13,539 nt of DNA, taken from positions 1 through 13,539 of the forward strand of contig JAAZHW010000073.1 of the NCBI GenBank assembly GCA_012510515.1, given 5' to 3'. Made by a program: the position numbers and the translations under genes. This DNA comes from Parcubacteria group bacterium (GTDB taxonomy: Bacteria; Patescibacteriota; Minisyncoccia; UBA6257; JAAZHW01). The notes beneath the pieces are model-generated. The model saw only the letters and a program-made list of their open reading frames with translations. It did not search any database and was not told where the DNA came from. Below, piece by piece: positions 1 through 7,414 of this stretch. How positions within the stretch are numbered: position 1 is the stretch's first letter; the number at the start of each line of letters is the position of its first letter.

Positions 1-21
1 AAAAAGTCTGTTTATAAAAAA

Positions 22-27
22 TATAAA
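22..27 (+). promoter_or_regulatory. Candidate -10 box close to the recA start
   Basis: TATAAA lies 7 bases before the recA ATG at 35. The spacing resembles the TATAAT boxes 6 bases before mutM and the gene at 4151, and would give a leaderless or nearly leaderless mRNA. The matching -35 position falls at the window edge and cannot be judged. In such AT-rich DNA a single TATAAA is weak evidence. Confidence 0.2.
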
Positions 28-34
28 AATTTTT

Positions 35-1066
35 ATGGCTACAAAACAAAAAAAATCAGAAGAAAAAAATAATGAAAAAACCAAAGAAGATATTTTGGAA
101 TCAACAATAAAAGATATTCAGTCAAAATTTGGTGAAGGAGCAATTATGAAATTAGGTGAAGCGCCGAGAGTTGATGTTGAAGCAATTCCTACCGGCTCTA
201 TTTCTTTAGATTTGGCTTTGGGCGTTGGTGGAATGCCTCGAGGAAGAATTGTTGAAATTTATGGTCCAGAATCAAGTGGAAAAACTACATTAGCTCTTCA
301 TATTGTTGCTTCAACTCAAAAACAAGGTGGAAAAGCAGCTTTTATTGATGCAGAGCACGCCTTAGATCCGGAATACGCTAAACGCATTGGTGTTAAAATT
401 AACGAATTATTAATTTCTCAGCCCGACAATGGAGAAGAAGCTTTAAATATTATGGAAGAATTAGTAAGATCGGGATCCATTGATATTATCGTGGTTGATT
501 CGGTTGCTGCTTTAACGCCACGAGCCGAAATTGAAGGAGAAATGGGCGCTCAACACATTGGATTGCAAGCGCGATTAATGTCTCAAGCTCTAAGAAAAAT
601 TACAGCTATTGCCAATAGAACGAAGACAGTTATTGTTTTTATTAATCAAATTCGAATGCAAGTAGGAATAATGTTTGGTAATCCTGAAACAACTCCCGGT
701 GGTAAAGCTTTAAAATTTTATTCATCAGTAAGAATTGATATTAGACGGACAGCTCAAATTAAGAAAGGAGAAGAAATAATCGGCTCACGTATCAAAGTTA
801 AGGTAGTAAAAAATAAAGTAGCCCCACCTTTTAAAATTGCCGAATTTGATATTATGTATAATGAAGGGATTTCTAAAGAAGGCGATTTAATTAATACCGG
901 AGTGAAAACAGGAGTAGTTGAACGATCAGGCAATTCTTATGTTTATAATGGAACAAAATTGGGAGTAGGTATTGATAATGCTAAACAATTTTTAAAAGAT
1001 AATCCTAAAATATTTAATGAAATTGATAAAGTCATTCGTCAAAAAATTTTAGAAGAAAAAAAATAA
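35..1066 (+). CDS. recA: Recombinase RecA
   Basis: RecA polymerises on single-stranded DNA in the cytoplasm, uses ATP to drive homologous pairing and strand exchange, and in many bacteria triggers LexA self-cleavage. The 343-residue length is normal for the family. The Walker A motif GPESSGKT is at residues 77-84 and the Walker B strand [10 protein letters not shown] at 151-160. The L2/DNA-binding segment from [10 protein letters not shown] through [10 protein letters not shown] to SVRIDIRR spans about 202-238 and is almost identical to textbook RecA. The N-terminus carries a lysine/glutamate-rich extension of about ten residues relative to E. coli. The ATG at 35 is chosen because it precedes this extension and is followed by an uninterrupted family match. 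No Shine-Dalgarno is visible; the leader is only A and T just upstream. The gene is convergent with mltG and ends at a shared hairpin. Identity is essentially certain. No LexA-like gene is in the window. Confidence 0.98.
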   Translation: MATKQKKSEEKNNEKTKEDILESTIKDIQSKFGEGAIMKLGEAPRVDVEAIPTGSISLDLALGVGGMPRGRIVEIYGPESSGKTTLALHIVASTQKQGGKAAFIDAEHALDPEYAKRIGVKINELLISQPDNGEEALNIMEELVRSGSIDIIVVDSVAALTPRAEIEGEMGAQHIGLQARLMSQALRKITAIANRTKTVIVFINQIRMQVGIMFGNPETTPGGKALKFYSSVRIDIRRTAQIKKGEEIIGSRIKVKVVKNKVAPPFKIAEFDIMYNEGISKEGDLINTGVKTGVVERSGNSYVYNGTKLGVGIDNAKQFLKDNPKIFNEIDKVIRQKILEEKK

Positions 1067-1073
1067 AATAAAT

Positions 1074-1100
1074 AAAAAATCCGTTTTAGACGGATTTTTT
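1074..1100. terminator. Bidirectional intrinsic terminator between recA and mltG
   Basis: A perfect 11-bp stem (AAAAAATCCGT at 1074-1084 with ACGGATTTTTT at 1090-1100) encloses the 5-base loop TTTAG. The GC core TCCGT/ACGGA is flanked by A6 on one side and T6 on the other, so each strand reads as hairpin plus U-tract. It lies between two convergent genes, immediately after the recA stop and overlapping the last bases of mltG (stop at 1101-1099), so it can end both transcripts. Confidence 0.88.
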
Positions 1101-2127
1101 ATTTCAGATATTGTTTGATAGCTTGATTATGTTCTTTTAGGGTTTTAGAAAAAATAGTATTACCAGTTTGAGGATCAGATAAATAATACCAATAAGGACT
1201 ATCTAATGGATTGAGAGCGGCTTTAATGGCGCTTAATCCCGGATTATTAATTGGTCCTTTGGGCAATCCTTTGTTTTTATAAGTATTATATGAAGAATCT
1301 GTTTTTAAATCATCGGGAGAAATTTTACGACAATCATCAGTCTTTAAAATATTACATTTATAATAAATTATTGAGGCATCTACTTGGAGAGGCATTTTAT
1401 TTTCCATTCTTTTTAATAAAATACCAGCTACTAACGGACGATCTTTTTCATGGGGTACCTCGCCTTCAATAATAGAAGCTAAAATAATGATTTGATAAAA
1501 ACTTAAAGAAGAATTTTTTATTTCTTCTGATAAGTTAGAAATATTTTTTTCAAAATTATCAAGCATGCGAGTGGCAATAAGAGTGGAGGGTGAATTTATT
1601 TTGAATCGATAGGTATCGGGAAATAAAAATCCTTCTAAATTAGCATCAGCTGGCGAATCTTTTAAAAAATCATATTCATTTTGAAAATCAGCTATTTTTA
1701 AATCAAAAAGCGATTCGTTTTCGTTTAACACTCCCTCGCTTTTTAATTTATTTTCAATATTTAATAAAGTATATCCTTCAGGAATTACAATAGTTTTTTC
1801 ATTAGGCATTCCTAAAAGAAGTGTTTTGGCAATATCAACTGGTTTGGCGCCGTAGTTAATTTGATAAATTCCCGGTTGTAATTTATTAGCCCAGCCTTTA
1901 ATCAAAAGATACATTTTGAATGCCTGTGCTGATTTAATTAAATTTTGATTTTCTAAGTTTTCAGCAATTTCTTTAAATCCACTTCCTTTTTCAACGATAA
2001 ATTGAATACTTTGATTTTGATTTTCCGCTGAGACGGTAACGGGTTTTAATTGATAATAAAAAACGCCAATAAAAAAAATGACGCCGATTAAATAAACTGA
2101 TAATACAAGAATAATAAATTGTTTCAT
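1099..2127 (-). CDS. mltG: Endolytic murein transglycosylase MltG (YceG-like)
   Basis: MltG cleaves nascent peptidoglycan glycan strands at the membrane and is thought to set glycan length by ending polymerisation. The protein has 342 residues with one N-terminal transmembrane anchor (about 4-25) and the rest outside the cytoplasm. Residues about 40-110 form the LysM-like subdomain (QFIVEKGSGFKEIAENL). The YceG catalytic domain follows, with GFLFPDTYRF at 166-175. ASIIEGE at 217-223 contains the expected catalytic glutamate E221, aligned with E218 of E. coli. The late signature LPKGPINNPGLSAIKAALNP is at 288-307. It is the last gene of the minus-strand run, 101 bases after rodA, and a lytic enzyme next to a SEDS glycan polymerase makes functional sense. 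The start is the ATG at 2127; no Shine-Dalgarno is visible. A two-cysteine insertion (YKCNILKTDDCRK, about 256-268) follows the catalytic region. It could form a disulfide, but that is inference. Confidence 0.95.
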   Translation of the reverse strand: MKQFIILVLSVYLIGVIFFIGVFYYQLKPVTVSAENQNQSIQFIVEKGSGFKEIAENLENQNLIKSAQAFKMYLLIKGWANKLQPGIYQINYGAKPVDIAKTLLLGMPNEKTIVIPEGYTLLNIENKLKSEGVLNENESLFDLKIADFQNEYDFLKDSPADANLEGFLFPDTYRFKINSPSTLIATRMLDNFEKNISNLSEEIKNSSLSFYQIIILASIIEGEVPHEKDRPLVAGILLKRMENKMPLQVDASIIYYKCNILKTDDCRKISPDDLKTDSSYNTYKNKGLPKGPINNPGLSAIKAALNPLDSPYWYYLSDPQTGNTIFSKTLKEHNQAIKQYLK

Positions 2128-2198
2128 AATGGTTAATCTATTAATTTTTAATTAGAAATGATTATTTATTAATTGATTTAGATATCAACAAGCGATTG

Positions 2199-2232
2199 AT
2201 AAAATTAAAATTAAATTATATTTTAATTTTAT
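2199..2232 (-). terminator. AT-only inverted repeat after rodA (possible weak terminator)
   Basis: ATAAAATTAAAAT (2199-2211) and ATTTTAATTTTAT (2220-2232) are perfect 13-base inverted repeats around an 8-base loop. The structure overlaps the rodA stop codon (2231-2229) and lies at the start of the 101-base gap before mltG. There is no GC core and no clean U-run on the minus strand, so termination is uncertain. It could instead be an mRNA end-stabilising stem, or chance in AT-rich DNA. Confidence 0.3.
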
Positions 2233-3326
2233 TTTCTATTTATATTTTTGATATTTTGAATAATACCTAAAGCAATAAAATTTATCAAGAGGTTGGAGCC
2301 GCCATAGCTTAAAAATGGTAATGGCAAGCCAGTCACAGGCAGAAATCCAAGATTAGCGCCTAAGTTAATAGTAATTTGTAAAATTAAAATAAAAAGATAA
2401 CCAAAACAAAAAAGTTTAGAGAAATTGTTTTCGCTTTTTACTCCAATGTGATAAATTTGAAAAAATAACCAGCCATAAATTACAAAAAGAATTAAAGCGC
2501 CAACAATTCCCCATTCTTCAACAAAAGCAGCAAAGAAAAAATCGGTTTTGGCTTCGGGTAAAAAATGAAGTTGCGTTATTAATCCTTGCCCCAATCCTTT
2601 TCCCAACAAACTAGCCGAACCAATAGCAATTTTCGCTTGAATAACATTATAGCCGCTTCCTAACGGGTCGTGCGCTGGATTAAAAAATGTTAAAATACGA
2701 TCTTTTTGATAATCTTGTAAAAAATATTGCCAACCAATAAAACTTAAAATTATAAAAATAAGCAAAAGAATGGCGAAATGTTTAAATTTTAATCCGGAAA
2801 TTAAAAGCATTCCAATCCAAATCAAAATAAAAAAAATAGCTGACCCCATATCAGGCTGAAGGAAAGCCAAAAAAGCGCATAAACCAGTGTAAATAGCCGT
2901 GGCAATTAAACGTTGAGGTCGCCAAATTTCAATGTGCCAAATAGCAAAATATTTTGCTAAAAGAATAATTAGAGAAAGTTTGGCTAACTCTACTGGTTGA
3001 AAACTAAAATTTCCAAAAGTAATCCAGCCGGTAATACCTTTAATTTTTGGTCCAAATAGCAAAACAGCAATTAATAAAATTAGCGATAAAATATATAGTC
3101 CGATAACGAAAAAATTTTGATTAACTAAAATACGATAATCAAAAAAATTAGCAATGAGATAAAAAACAACAAAACAAAAAACAAACCAAAACAGTTGTTT
3201 TCTAAAAAGTTGCAAAGGAGAAGCATCTTCTATCGAAAGGCTGTATAGGGTTAAAAGGCTAAAAAGCGCTAATAAAAAAATCGGGATAATTAAAGAAAAA
3301 GAAAATTTTTTCCACGAAATTTCCAT
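2229..3326 (-). CDS. rodA: SEDS-family peptidoglycan glycosyltransferase, RodA-like
   Basis: SEDS proteins polymerise lipid II into glycan strands, working with a class B penicillin-binding protein: RodA in side-wall growth and FtsW in division. The 365-residue protein is nearly all hydrophobic with about ten membrane segments, as expected. Motifs in order are GWITFGNFSFQPVELAKL at 100-117, LQPDMGSA at 156-163, the large extracytoplasmic loop with FFNPAHDPLGSGYNVIQA at 214-231, FLPEAKTDFFFA at 255-266 and the C-terminal GLPLPFLSYGGS at 333-344. D262 in the TDFFF motif matches the catalytic aspartate of characterised RodA. The length and the LPEAKTDF wording favour RodA over FtsW, but the two are hard to separate by eye. 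No penicillin-binding protein partner is in the window. It starts 9 bases after the preceding gene, so co-transcription is very likely; no Shine-Dalgarno is visible. Confidence 0.92.
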   Translation of the reverse strand: MEISWKKFSFSLIIPIFLLALFSLLTLYSLSIEDASPLQLFRKQLFWFVFCFVVFYLIANFFDYRILVNQNFFVIGLYILSLILLIAVLLFGPKIKGITGWITFGNFSFQPVELAKLSLIILLAKYFAIWHIEIWRPQRLIATAIYTGLCAFLAFLQPDMGSAIFFILIWIGMLLISGLKFKHFAILLLIFIILSFIGWQYFLQDYQKDRILTFFNPAHDPLGSGYNVIQAKIAIGSASLLGKGLGQGLITQLHFLPEAKTDFFFAAFVEEWGIVGALILFVIYGWLFFQIYHIGVKSENNFSKLFCFGYLFILILQITINLGANLGFLPVTGLPLPFLSYGGSNLLINFIALGIIQNIKNINRK

Positions 3327-3335
3327 AAAAATAAA

Positions 3336-4151
3336 TTAATTAATAGCATCAGCAATAATATCAATATGATAAAAATCAACAATGTTTAAATCAGGAAAAC
3401 TATATTGCCAAACATAACTAAAAGTTTTGTTATCATAAGCGGCTAAATTAGCTGTTTTTGTTTTGGCGGCATTTATAATTTCACCGGTTTTAGAGTAAAG
3501 AATAATAACAATTTCTATTTCGGAAAAATCTTTGTTGGTATTGTTTTTTATTTGAGCAGTTAATTCAAGAAAGCCGGCTTCTTGAGGCGTCATCATTCTT
3601 AATTGTTTGTTGGGAAGAGAAAATAATTTATCAGTTGATAAATTACTATAAAACCAATCTTTTTGATCATAATTAAATTTTATTTCAACACGGTTAATTT
3701 TTTCCGCGGGAATAGGAATTTTTTGCAAAAGAAGATATTTATTAGAAAATGGCAAAATAAAATTTTTATCAGAAATAGTTTTTAATTCTTGGCCAAATGA
3801 ATCGTATAGTGTTGCTGTATATTCAAACCAAACGCCGTATTCAGCATTACTATTCTTTATATTTATTAAAATCTGGCTATTATTTTGATTTTCTTTTAAG
3901 ACTTTATTGAATACCACTTCAATCGGGGTAGCATATTTAATACCGCAAGCTAGACAAGGTCCGCCACAATCAATTCCTTGTTCATTGCCGTTTTTTATTC
4001 CATCGATGCAAGTTGGCGCGGGTTTAATAAAAAAAATTCTTATTAAAACAATTAAAAGAATAATCAAAATAGGAATAGAAATAATTACTATTTTTTTTCT
4101 TTGGCGAATTTTTTCTAATTTCATTATTTGTTGAGAAAATTTATCTTGCAT
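3336..4151 (-). CDS. Membrane-anchored protein with DCGGPC cysteine motif, unknown function
   Basis: I do not recognise a characterised function. The 271 residues comprise a short basic cytoplasmic start (1-20), one transmembrane segment (about 21-42) and an extracytoplasmic part of about 230 residues. Just after the membrane lies CIDGIKNGNEQGIDCGGPC at 48-66 followed by LACG, with cysteines at 48, 62, 66 and 69. I associate this NG-and-DCGG motif with surface or secreted proteins of CPR bacteria and archaea; the four cysteines could form disulfides or bind a metal or calcium, which is inference. The rest looks like two beta-rich domains. The C-terminal one (about 190-265, LTAQIKNNTNKDFSEIEIVIILYSK split across strands) resembles FxLYD-type Ig-like folds. 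It lies 20 bases after mnmA and 9 before rodA, so a cell-envelope role with rodA and mltG is plausible. The ATG at 4151 has TATAAT 6 bases upstream. Confidence 0.8.
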   Translation of the reverse strand: MQDKFSQQIMKLEKIRQRKKIVIISIPILIILLIVLIRIFFIKPAPTCIDGIKNGNEQGIDCGGPCLACGIKYATPIEVVFNKVLKENQNNSQILINIKNSNAEYGVWFEYTATLYDSFGQELKTISDKNFILPFSNKYLLLQKIPIPAEKINRVEIKFNYDQKDWFYSNLSTDKLFSLPNKQLRMMTPQEAGFLELTAQIKNNTNKDFSEIEIVIILYSKTGEIINAAKTKTANLAAYDNKTFSYVWQYSFPDLNIVDFYHIDIIADAIN

Positions 4152-4157
4152 AATTTT

Positions 4158-4163
4158 ATTATA
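4158..4163 (-). promoter_or_regulatory. Candidate internal -10 box, leaderless spacing
   Basis: On the minus strand a perfect TATAAT (4163-4158) is followed by six bases and then the ATG at 4151, the same spacing as at mutM. Transcription would start at or next to the ATG. No convincing -35 hexamer is seen 16-18 bases upstream, inside the end of mnmA. It could give the envelope genes downstream (this gene, rodA, mltG) their own promoter inside the operon. Confidence 0.3.
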
Positions 4164-4171
4164 AACAAATT

Positions 4172-5242
4172 TTATTTTTTTATTACTCCACCACCAATTA
4201 ATTCATTATTTTTATAAAAAACAGCGGATTGACCGGGAGTTGGTATAAAATAATTTTTTTTCAGCAAAAGATAGTAGGATTTTTTAAAACAAAGAGTAGC
4301 GGGAATTAATTCACTACGATAACGTAATTTTACTTGACAAGGAAAAGGCGTTTTGGGTTTTATTCCAACAAAATTAACTTTTGTTAGCCAAACAATTTTT
4401 TCAGTAAATAAATTTTTTTGAGAACGAGGAGCTACAATAAGAATATTTTTTTTCGAATCCTTTTTTATCACATAATAAGGTTCTTTATTAGAAAAACAAA
4501 TATTTTTTCTTTGACCAAGAGTATAAAGAGGAAGTCCCTGATGTTGTCTTAAAACTTTATTAGAGGTAGCATCAATAATTAAACCATTTTTTAGCGGAAT
4601 ATTTTTTTTAATAAATTTTTCTAAATTGTTGGTAAAACAAATATCTTCACTTTCTTTAATTTTTTCAAAATTTAAATGCCATATTTCGGCCATTTTTTTT
4701 ACTTCTTCTTTGGTAAAATCTCCTAAGGGGAAAATAATTTTTTTTAATAATTTTTGATTAAGTGACCATAAAAAATAAGTTTGATCTTTGTTTTTGTCTT
4801 TAGCTTTAATTATTTTGTAAATTTCTTTGGGGTTATTTTTTTTAATAATTTTAGCGTAATGACCAGTGGCAATATAATCAATATCCAAATTTTTAGCTAA
4901 ATCATAAAAAATTTTAAATTTAATATAGTGATTGCATTGAACACAAGGATTGGGCGTTCTTCCGGATTTTAATTCGTTAATAAAATATTCAATAACATAT
5001 TTTTTGAAAATATTTTCAGCATCAACAATAATCAAATTAGATAGACCGATTTTTTGAGCTGTTTGTTTGGCTAATTTTTCTCTTTTTTGAGTAATGGTTT
5101 TGTTTTCGTGCCACAATCGCAAATAAACACCATAAACATTAAAACCAGCCATCATTAATAATTTAGCGGCAACAGCGCTATCAACACCACCAGATAATCC
5201 AATTAAAACAGTTTTGGGTTTAAAAGAATCATTTTTAATCAT
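4172..5242 (-). CDS. mnmA: tRNA-specific 2-thiouridylase MnmA
   Basis: MnmA adenylates and then thiolates U34 of the glutamate, glutamine and lysine tRNAs (s2U34), taking sulfur from a persulfide relay. Numbering from the ATG at 5242 (356 residues), the PP-loop SGGVDSA is at 17-23, the first catalytic cysteine C100 lies in GRTPNPCVQCN at 94-104, and the second, C202, lies in ESEDICF. YTLGQRK at 240-246 and the C-terminal barrel with PTPGQSAVFY at about 334-343 complete the family pattern. The frame is open upstream to a TTG at 5263 inside holA. I prefer the ATG because it directly follows the holA stop (TAA-T-ATG) and gives the usual short lead-in to the PP-loop. The 1-base gap implies translational coupling. 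The sulfur donor system is not in this window. Confidence 0.95.
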   Translation of the reverse strand: MIKNDSFKPKTVLIGLSGGVDSAVAAKLLMMAGFNVYGVYLRLWHENKTITQKREKLAKQTAQKIGLSNLIIVDAENIFKKYVIEYFINELKSGRTPNPCVQCNHYIKFKIFYDLAKNLDIDYIATGHYAKIIKKNNPKEIYKIIKAKDKNKDQTYFLWSLNQKLLKKIIFPLGDFTKEEVKKMAEIWHLNFEKIKESEDICFTNNLEKFIKKNIPLKNGLIIDATSNKVLRQHQGLPLYTLGQRKNICFSNKEPYYVIKKDSKKNILIVAPRSQKNLFTEKIVWLTKVNFVGIKPKTPFPCQVKLRYRSELIPATLCFKKSYYLLLKKNYFIPTPGQSAVFYKNNELIGGGVIKK

Positions 5243-5243
5243 A

Positions 5244-6200
5244 TTACATAAGTTTAATTTCAATAATTAATATTTCTAAGGCGGTTTGATAATCAAGAAC
5301 TCCTTTTTTAACTAGCCAATCTATTTTACTTAATTGGTCATAAATTTTTAACATTTTTTCTTGAGCATCAGGCCATTTTAATAATTTTTGTCTAATTTTA
5401 TTAATAGCAAAAGGCGGTAAATCAATTTTTTTTGTTTGGTGTTTTAAAATATAAATTGCCGCGCGAATTTGTTTAATAAAATAATTAAAAATTTGTCCTT
5501 CATCAATACCGCTTTTAATGGACTTTTCAATATTAAAAATCATTTGTTTTTTATTGCCATTAAAAAAATCATCATAAATAGCAAAAAAATTAGGATGAAG
5601 ATAAAAGTGAGAAAGGTCTTTTACTTCGTTTAAAGTGATTTTTTTGTTTGGTTCGTATAAAGAAAGTTTTATTAATTCGTTAATCAATCCATAAGAATCA
5701 TTAGCAAAATTTTCAAATAAAATTTTAAGAGCGGGTAGCTCAATATTGATGTCGTGTTTTTTTAATTCTTTTTTTAGCCATGGTAAGGCCTCGGAAAAAT
5801 TTTTAAAAAAAGAAAAATTTTGACAGGTAGCTGTTTTTTTTAAATAGTTTAAAAAATCTTTTTTTTCAGCGGTTAATTTTTCTTTTGTTTTATCAAAATT
5901 TGTTTGAATGAGAATGAGGTTTTTTTCTTTGTCTTTATCTAGTTTAGATTTTTTGAGAAAAGAAGCAATTTGGGAAAATTCGGGACTTTGAAAAATATCA
6001 TCAGCAATAGCTAATTTTTGTAAGGCAAACATTGAGGAGCTGCTAAAAAAATTTTTAAAAGAATCAAAAGCATTTTTTTCGCTTAATTCAAAATGTTCAA
6101 AACCAAAAAGTTCCGGATATTTTTTGTGATACTGTTCTTTAATTTCTTCCGCTTTTTCCAAAATTCGATATTCATCTGTGCCAGAAAGAAAATAAATCAT
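5244..6200 (-). CDS. holA: DNA polymerase III delta subunit (HolA)
   Basis: The delta subunit of the clamp loader opens the DnaN sliding-clamp ring so it can be placed on primed DNA. Starting at the ATG at 6200, the protein has 318 residues and begins MIYFLSGTDEYRILEKAEEI, the typical N-terminus of HolA (first strand, then the degenerate P-loop region). The N-terminal part (about 1-135) has the LFGFEHFELSE and SSSSMFALQKLAIADD segments expected of delta. An all-helical lid (about 140-200) is followed by the C-terminal collar domain (about 205-318) with the FNYFIKQIRAAIYILK helix. Delta is poorly conserved, so the call rests on overall pattern, size and N-terminus. An upstream TTG at 6227 is open in frame but lies within mutM. 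The chosen ATG overlaps the mutM stop as ATGA, the usual sign of translational coupling. The protein is very lysine-rich, as expected from the base composition. Confidence 0.88.
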   Translation of the reverse strand: MIYFLSGTDEYRILEKAEEIKEQYHKKYPELFGFEHFELSEKNAFDSFKNFFSSSSMFALQKLAIADDIFQSPEFSQIASFLKKSKLDKDKEKNLILIQTNFDKTKEKLTAEKKDFLNYLKKTATCQNFSFFKNFSEALPWLKKELKKHDINIELPALKILFENFANDSYGLINELIKLSLYEPNKKITLNEVKDLSHFYLHPNFFAIYDDFFNGNKKQMIFNIEKSIKSGIDEGQIFNYFIKQIRAAIYILKHQTKKIDLPPFAINKIRQKLLKWPDAQEKMLKIYDQLSKIDWLVKKGVLDYQTALEILIIEIKLM

Positions 6201-7075
6201 ATTTTTTGACAATGAGGGCAATAACAACTTGAACGACCGCCAATTTTTATTCGTTTAATGATATGTCCACAGCGATAACACTTTTGATTTTCGCGTTGAT
6301 ATACTTTTCTAACTTGATCGTATCGGCCCTTTTTACCTAATGGATCGCGATAATCACTGACTGAAGCGCCACGATATTTTATTCCCATTTTTAATACTTT
6401 TTTAATGGCTTGATAAATTTTTTTTAATTCATTGTCGGTTAATGATTGAATAGAGTAAAGGGGGTGAATTTTAGTCCACCATAAAATTTCATCAGCATAG
6501 ATATTGCCAATGCCAGCGATTATTGTTTGATCCATTAAAACTTGTTTAATTTTTGCGCGAGGAGAAGCAGAAGAAATAACTTCTTTAAATTTTTTAAAAG
6601 TAAAATTTTTATCAAGAGGATCGGGTCCCAGTTTTTTTAATTCTTTTAAATTTAAAATATTTTCTTTTTTATCTAAAATAATTTTAGCAAATTTTCTTAA
6701 ATCTGATAGAGCAAGTTGATAAAAATTATCTAAAAAAAGAATAAAATGAATATAGCTATTAACTGATTCATTAAATTCATTGTTGCTTAAAGGAATTACT
6801 TTTTTGCCGTTGATTTTCCATTTTCCATAAAGAAGATGGCCAGTCATTTTTTGGTGAATTAAAAGCGTATAATCGTGAGACAAATCAAATAAAATATTTT
6901 TGCCTTGACGGCTGACGTTTTTAATTTCTAAACCTTTAATTTGGTTTTTAAAAGTAGTTAAGTCGGGATGTTTAATTAGTTTTGGTGTATCAATCCAAAC
7001 GTCAGTGATTTTTTTTCCAATCACTAATTTTTTTAAATCATTAACAATTGTTTCTACTTCGGGTAATTCGGGCAT
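6197..7075 (-). CDS. mutM: Formamidopyrimidine-DNA glycosylase (Fpg/MutM)
   Basis: Fpg excises 8-oxoguanine and formamidopyrimidines and then cuts the abasic site by beta/delta-elimination. The protein begins MPELPEVET. Removal of Met exposes Pro2, the Schiff-base nucleophile, followed by catalytic Glu3. For this reason the start must be the ATG at 7075, although the frame is open to an ATG 21 bases upstream at 7096. It has 292 residues, slightly longer than the usual 270 or so. K59 (SRQGKN) corresponds to E. coli Lys57. QKMTGHL is at 75-81, and DQTIIAGIGNIYADEIL, the helix-two-turn-helix, is at 182-198. The C-terminal zinc finger uses C266, C269, C286 and C289 (CYRCG and YCPHCQ). It is the first gene of the minus-strand operon, divergent from rpsF, with a promoter-like element just upstream and an ATGA overlap into holA. 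Confidence 0.96.
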   Translation of the reverse strand: MPELPEVETIVNDLKKLVIGKKITDVWIDTPKLIKHPDLTTFKNQIKGLEIKNVSRQGKNILFDLSHDYTLLIHQKMTGHLLYGKWKINGKKVIPLSNNEFNESVNSYIHFILFLDNFYQLALSDLRKFAKIILDKKENILNLKELKKLGPDPLDKNFTFKKFKEVISSASPRAKIKQVLMDQTIIAGIGNIYADEILWWTKIHPLYSIQSLTDNELKKIYQAIKKVLKMGIKYRGASVSDYRDPLGKKGRYDQVRKVYQRENQKCYRCGHIIKRIKIGGRSSCYCPHCQKI

Positions 7076-7081
7076 AAAAAC

Positions 7082-7110
7082 ATTATATAAAATCAAACTT
7101 CAAAATGCAA
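7082..7110 (-). promoter_or_regulatory. Candidate leaderless promoter of the mutM-holA-mnmA operon
   Basis: On the minus strand a perfect -10 TATAAT (7087-7082) is preceded by exactly 17 bases and then TTGCAT (7110-7105), a partial match to TTGACA (TTG conserved). Six bases separate the -10 box from the mutM ATG, so the predicted first base of the transcript falls at the start codon. No Shine-Dalgarno is present, which fits leaderless translation. A second TATAAT at 7128-7123 on the same strand would give a leader of about 40 bases but lacks a -35. Confidence 0.5.
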
Positions 7111-7172
7111 AAATGAAGATTTATTATAGAATGGCGTATTATTTTTATTTGTCATTCTGAATATTTTATTTT

Positions 7173-7272
7173 TGTCATCCTGAGCGTTAGCGAAGAATCC
7201 CATGCAATGCAGTGATTGCTGATTAGTACTAAAATCCGAGGGATCCTTCGGACTGAAGTCCTCAGGATGACA
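7173..7272. repeat. Palindromic element, copy 1
   Basis: A 100-bp element bounded by perfect 12-base terminal inverted repeats, TGTCATCCTGAG (7173-7184) and CTCAGGATGACA (7261-7272). An inner arm pairs GAAGAATCCC (7192-7201) with GGGATCCTTC (7250-7259), with one mismatch. The loop holds CAGTGATTGCTGATTA, itself partly self-complementary. It is the most symmetrical of the three copies. Confidence 0.88.
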
Positions 7273-7304
7273 TCAGTGAGGGCGTCATTCTGAACGTTTT
7301 GTTT

Positions 7305-7403
7305 TGTCATTCTGAGCGTTAGCGAAGAATCCCATCCACAGTAGTGATTGTTGATTATTTCTAAAATCCGAGGGATCCTTCGGGCTTCGCCCTCAGGATG
7401 ACA
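7305..7403. repeat. Palindromic element, copy 2
   Basis: A 99-bp copy running from TGTCATTCTGAG (7305-7316) to CTCAGGATGACA (7392-7403); the single difference leaves a G-U pair in RNA. The right arm reads CTTCGGGCTTCGCCCTCAGG, giving an extra GGGC-GCCC mini-hairpin that copies 1 and 3 lack or have in altered form. Confidence 0.88.
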
Positions 7404-7414
7404 TCGGTGAGAGC

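Noticed and set aside
1251..1472. Plus-strand open frame inside mltG, and similar frames at 3907-4134, 9191-9409, 9547-9729 and 11612-11824
   Set aside because: All lie opposite strongly supported genes and show only composition-driven residues.
2128..2228. Small RNA or promoter in the rodA-mltG gap
   Set aside because: Apart from the AT-only inverted repeat, I see no convincing -35/-10 pair and no conserved RNA structure.
6201..6227. Longer holA start (TTG at 6227)
   Set aside because: A TTG inside mutM; the ATG at 6200 overlaps the mutM stop as ATGA and gives the family N-terminus.
7076..7096. Longer mutM start at 7096
   Set aside because: Fpg needs proline at position 2 after Met removal, so only the ATG at 7075 gives an active enzyme.
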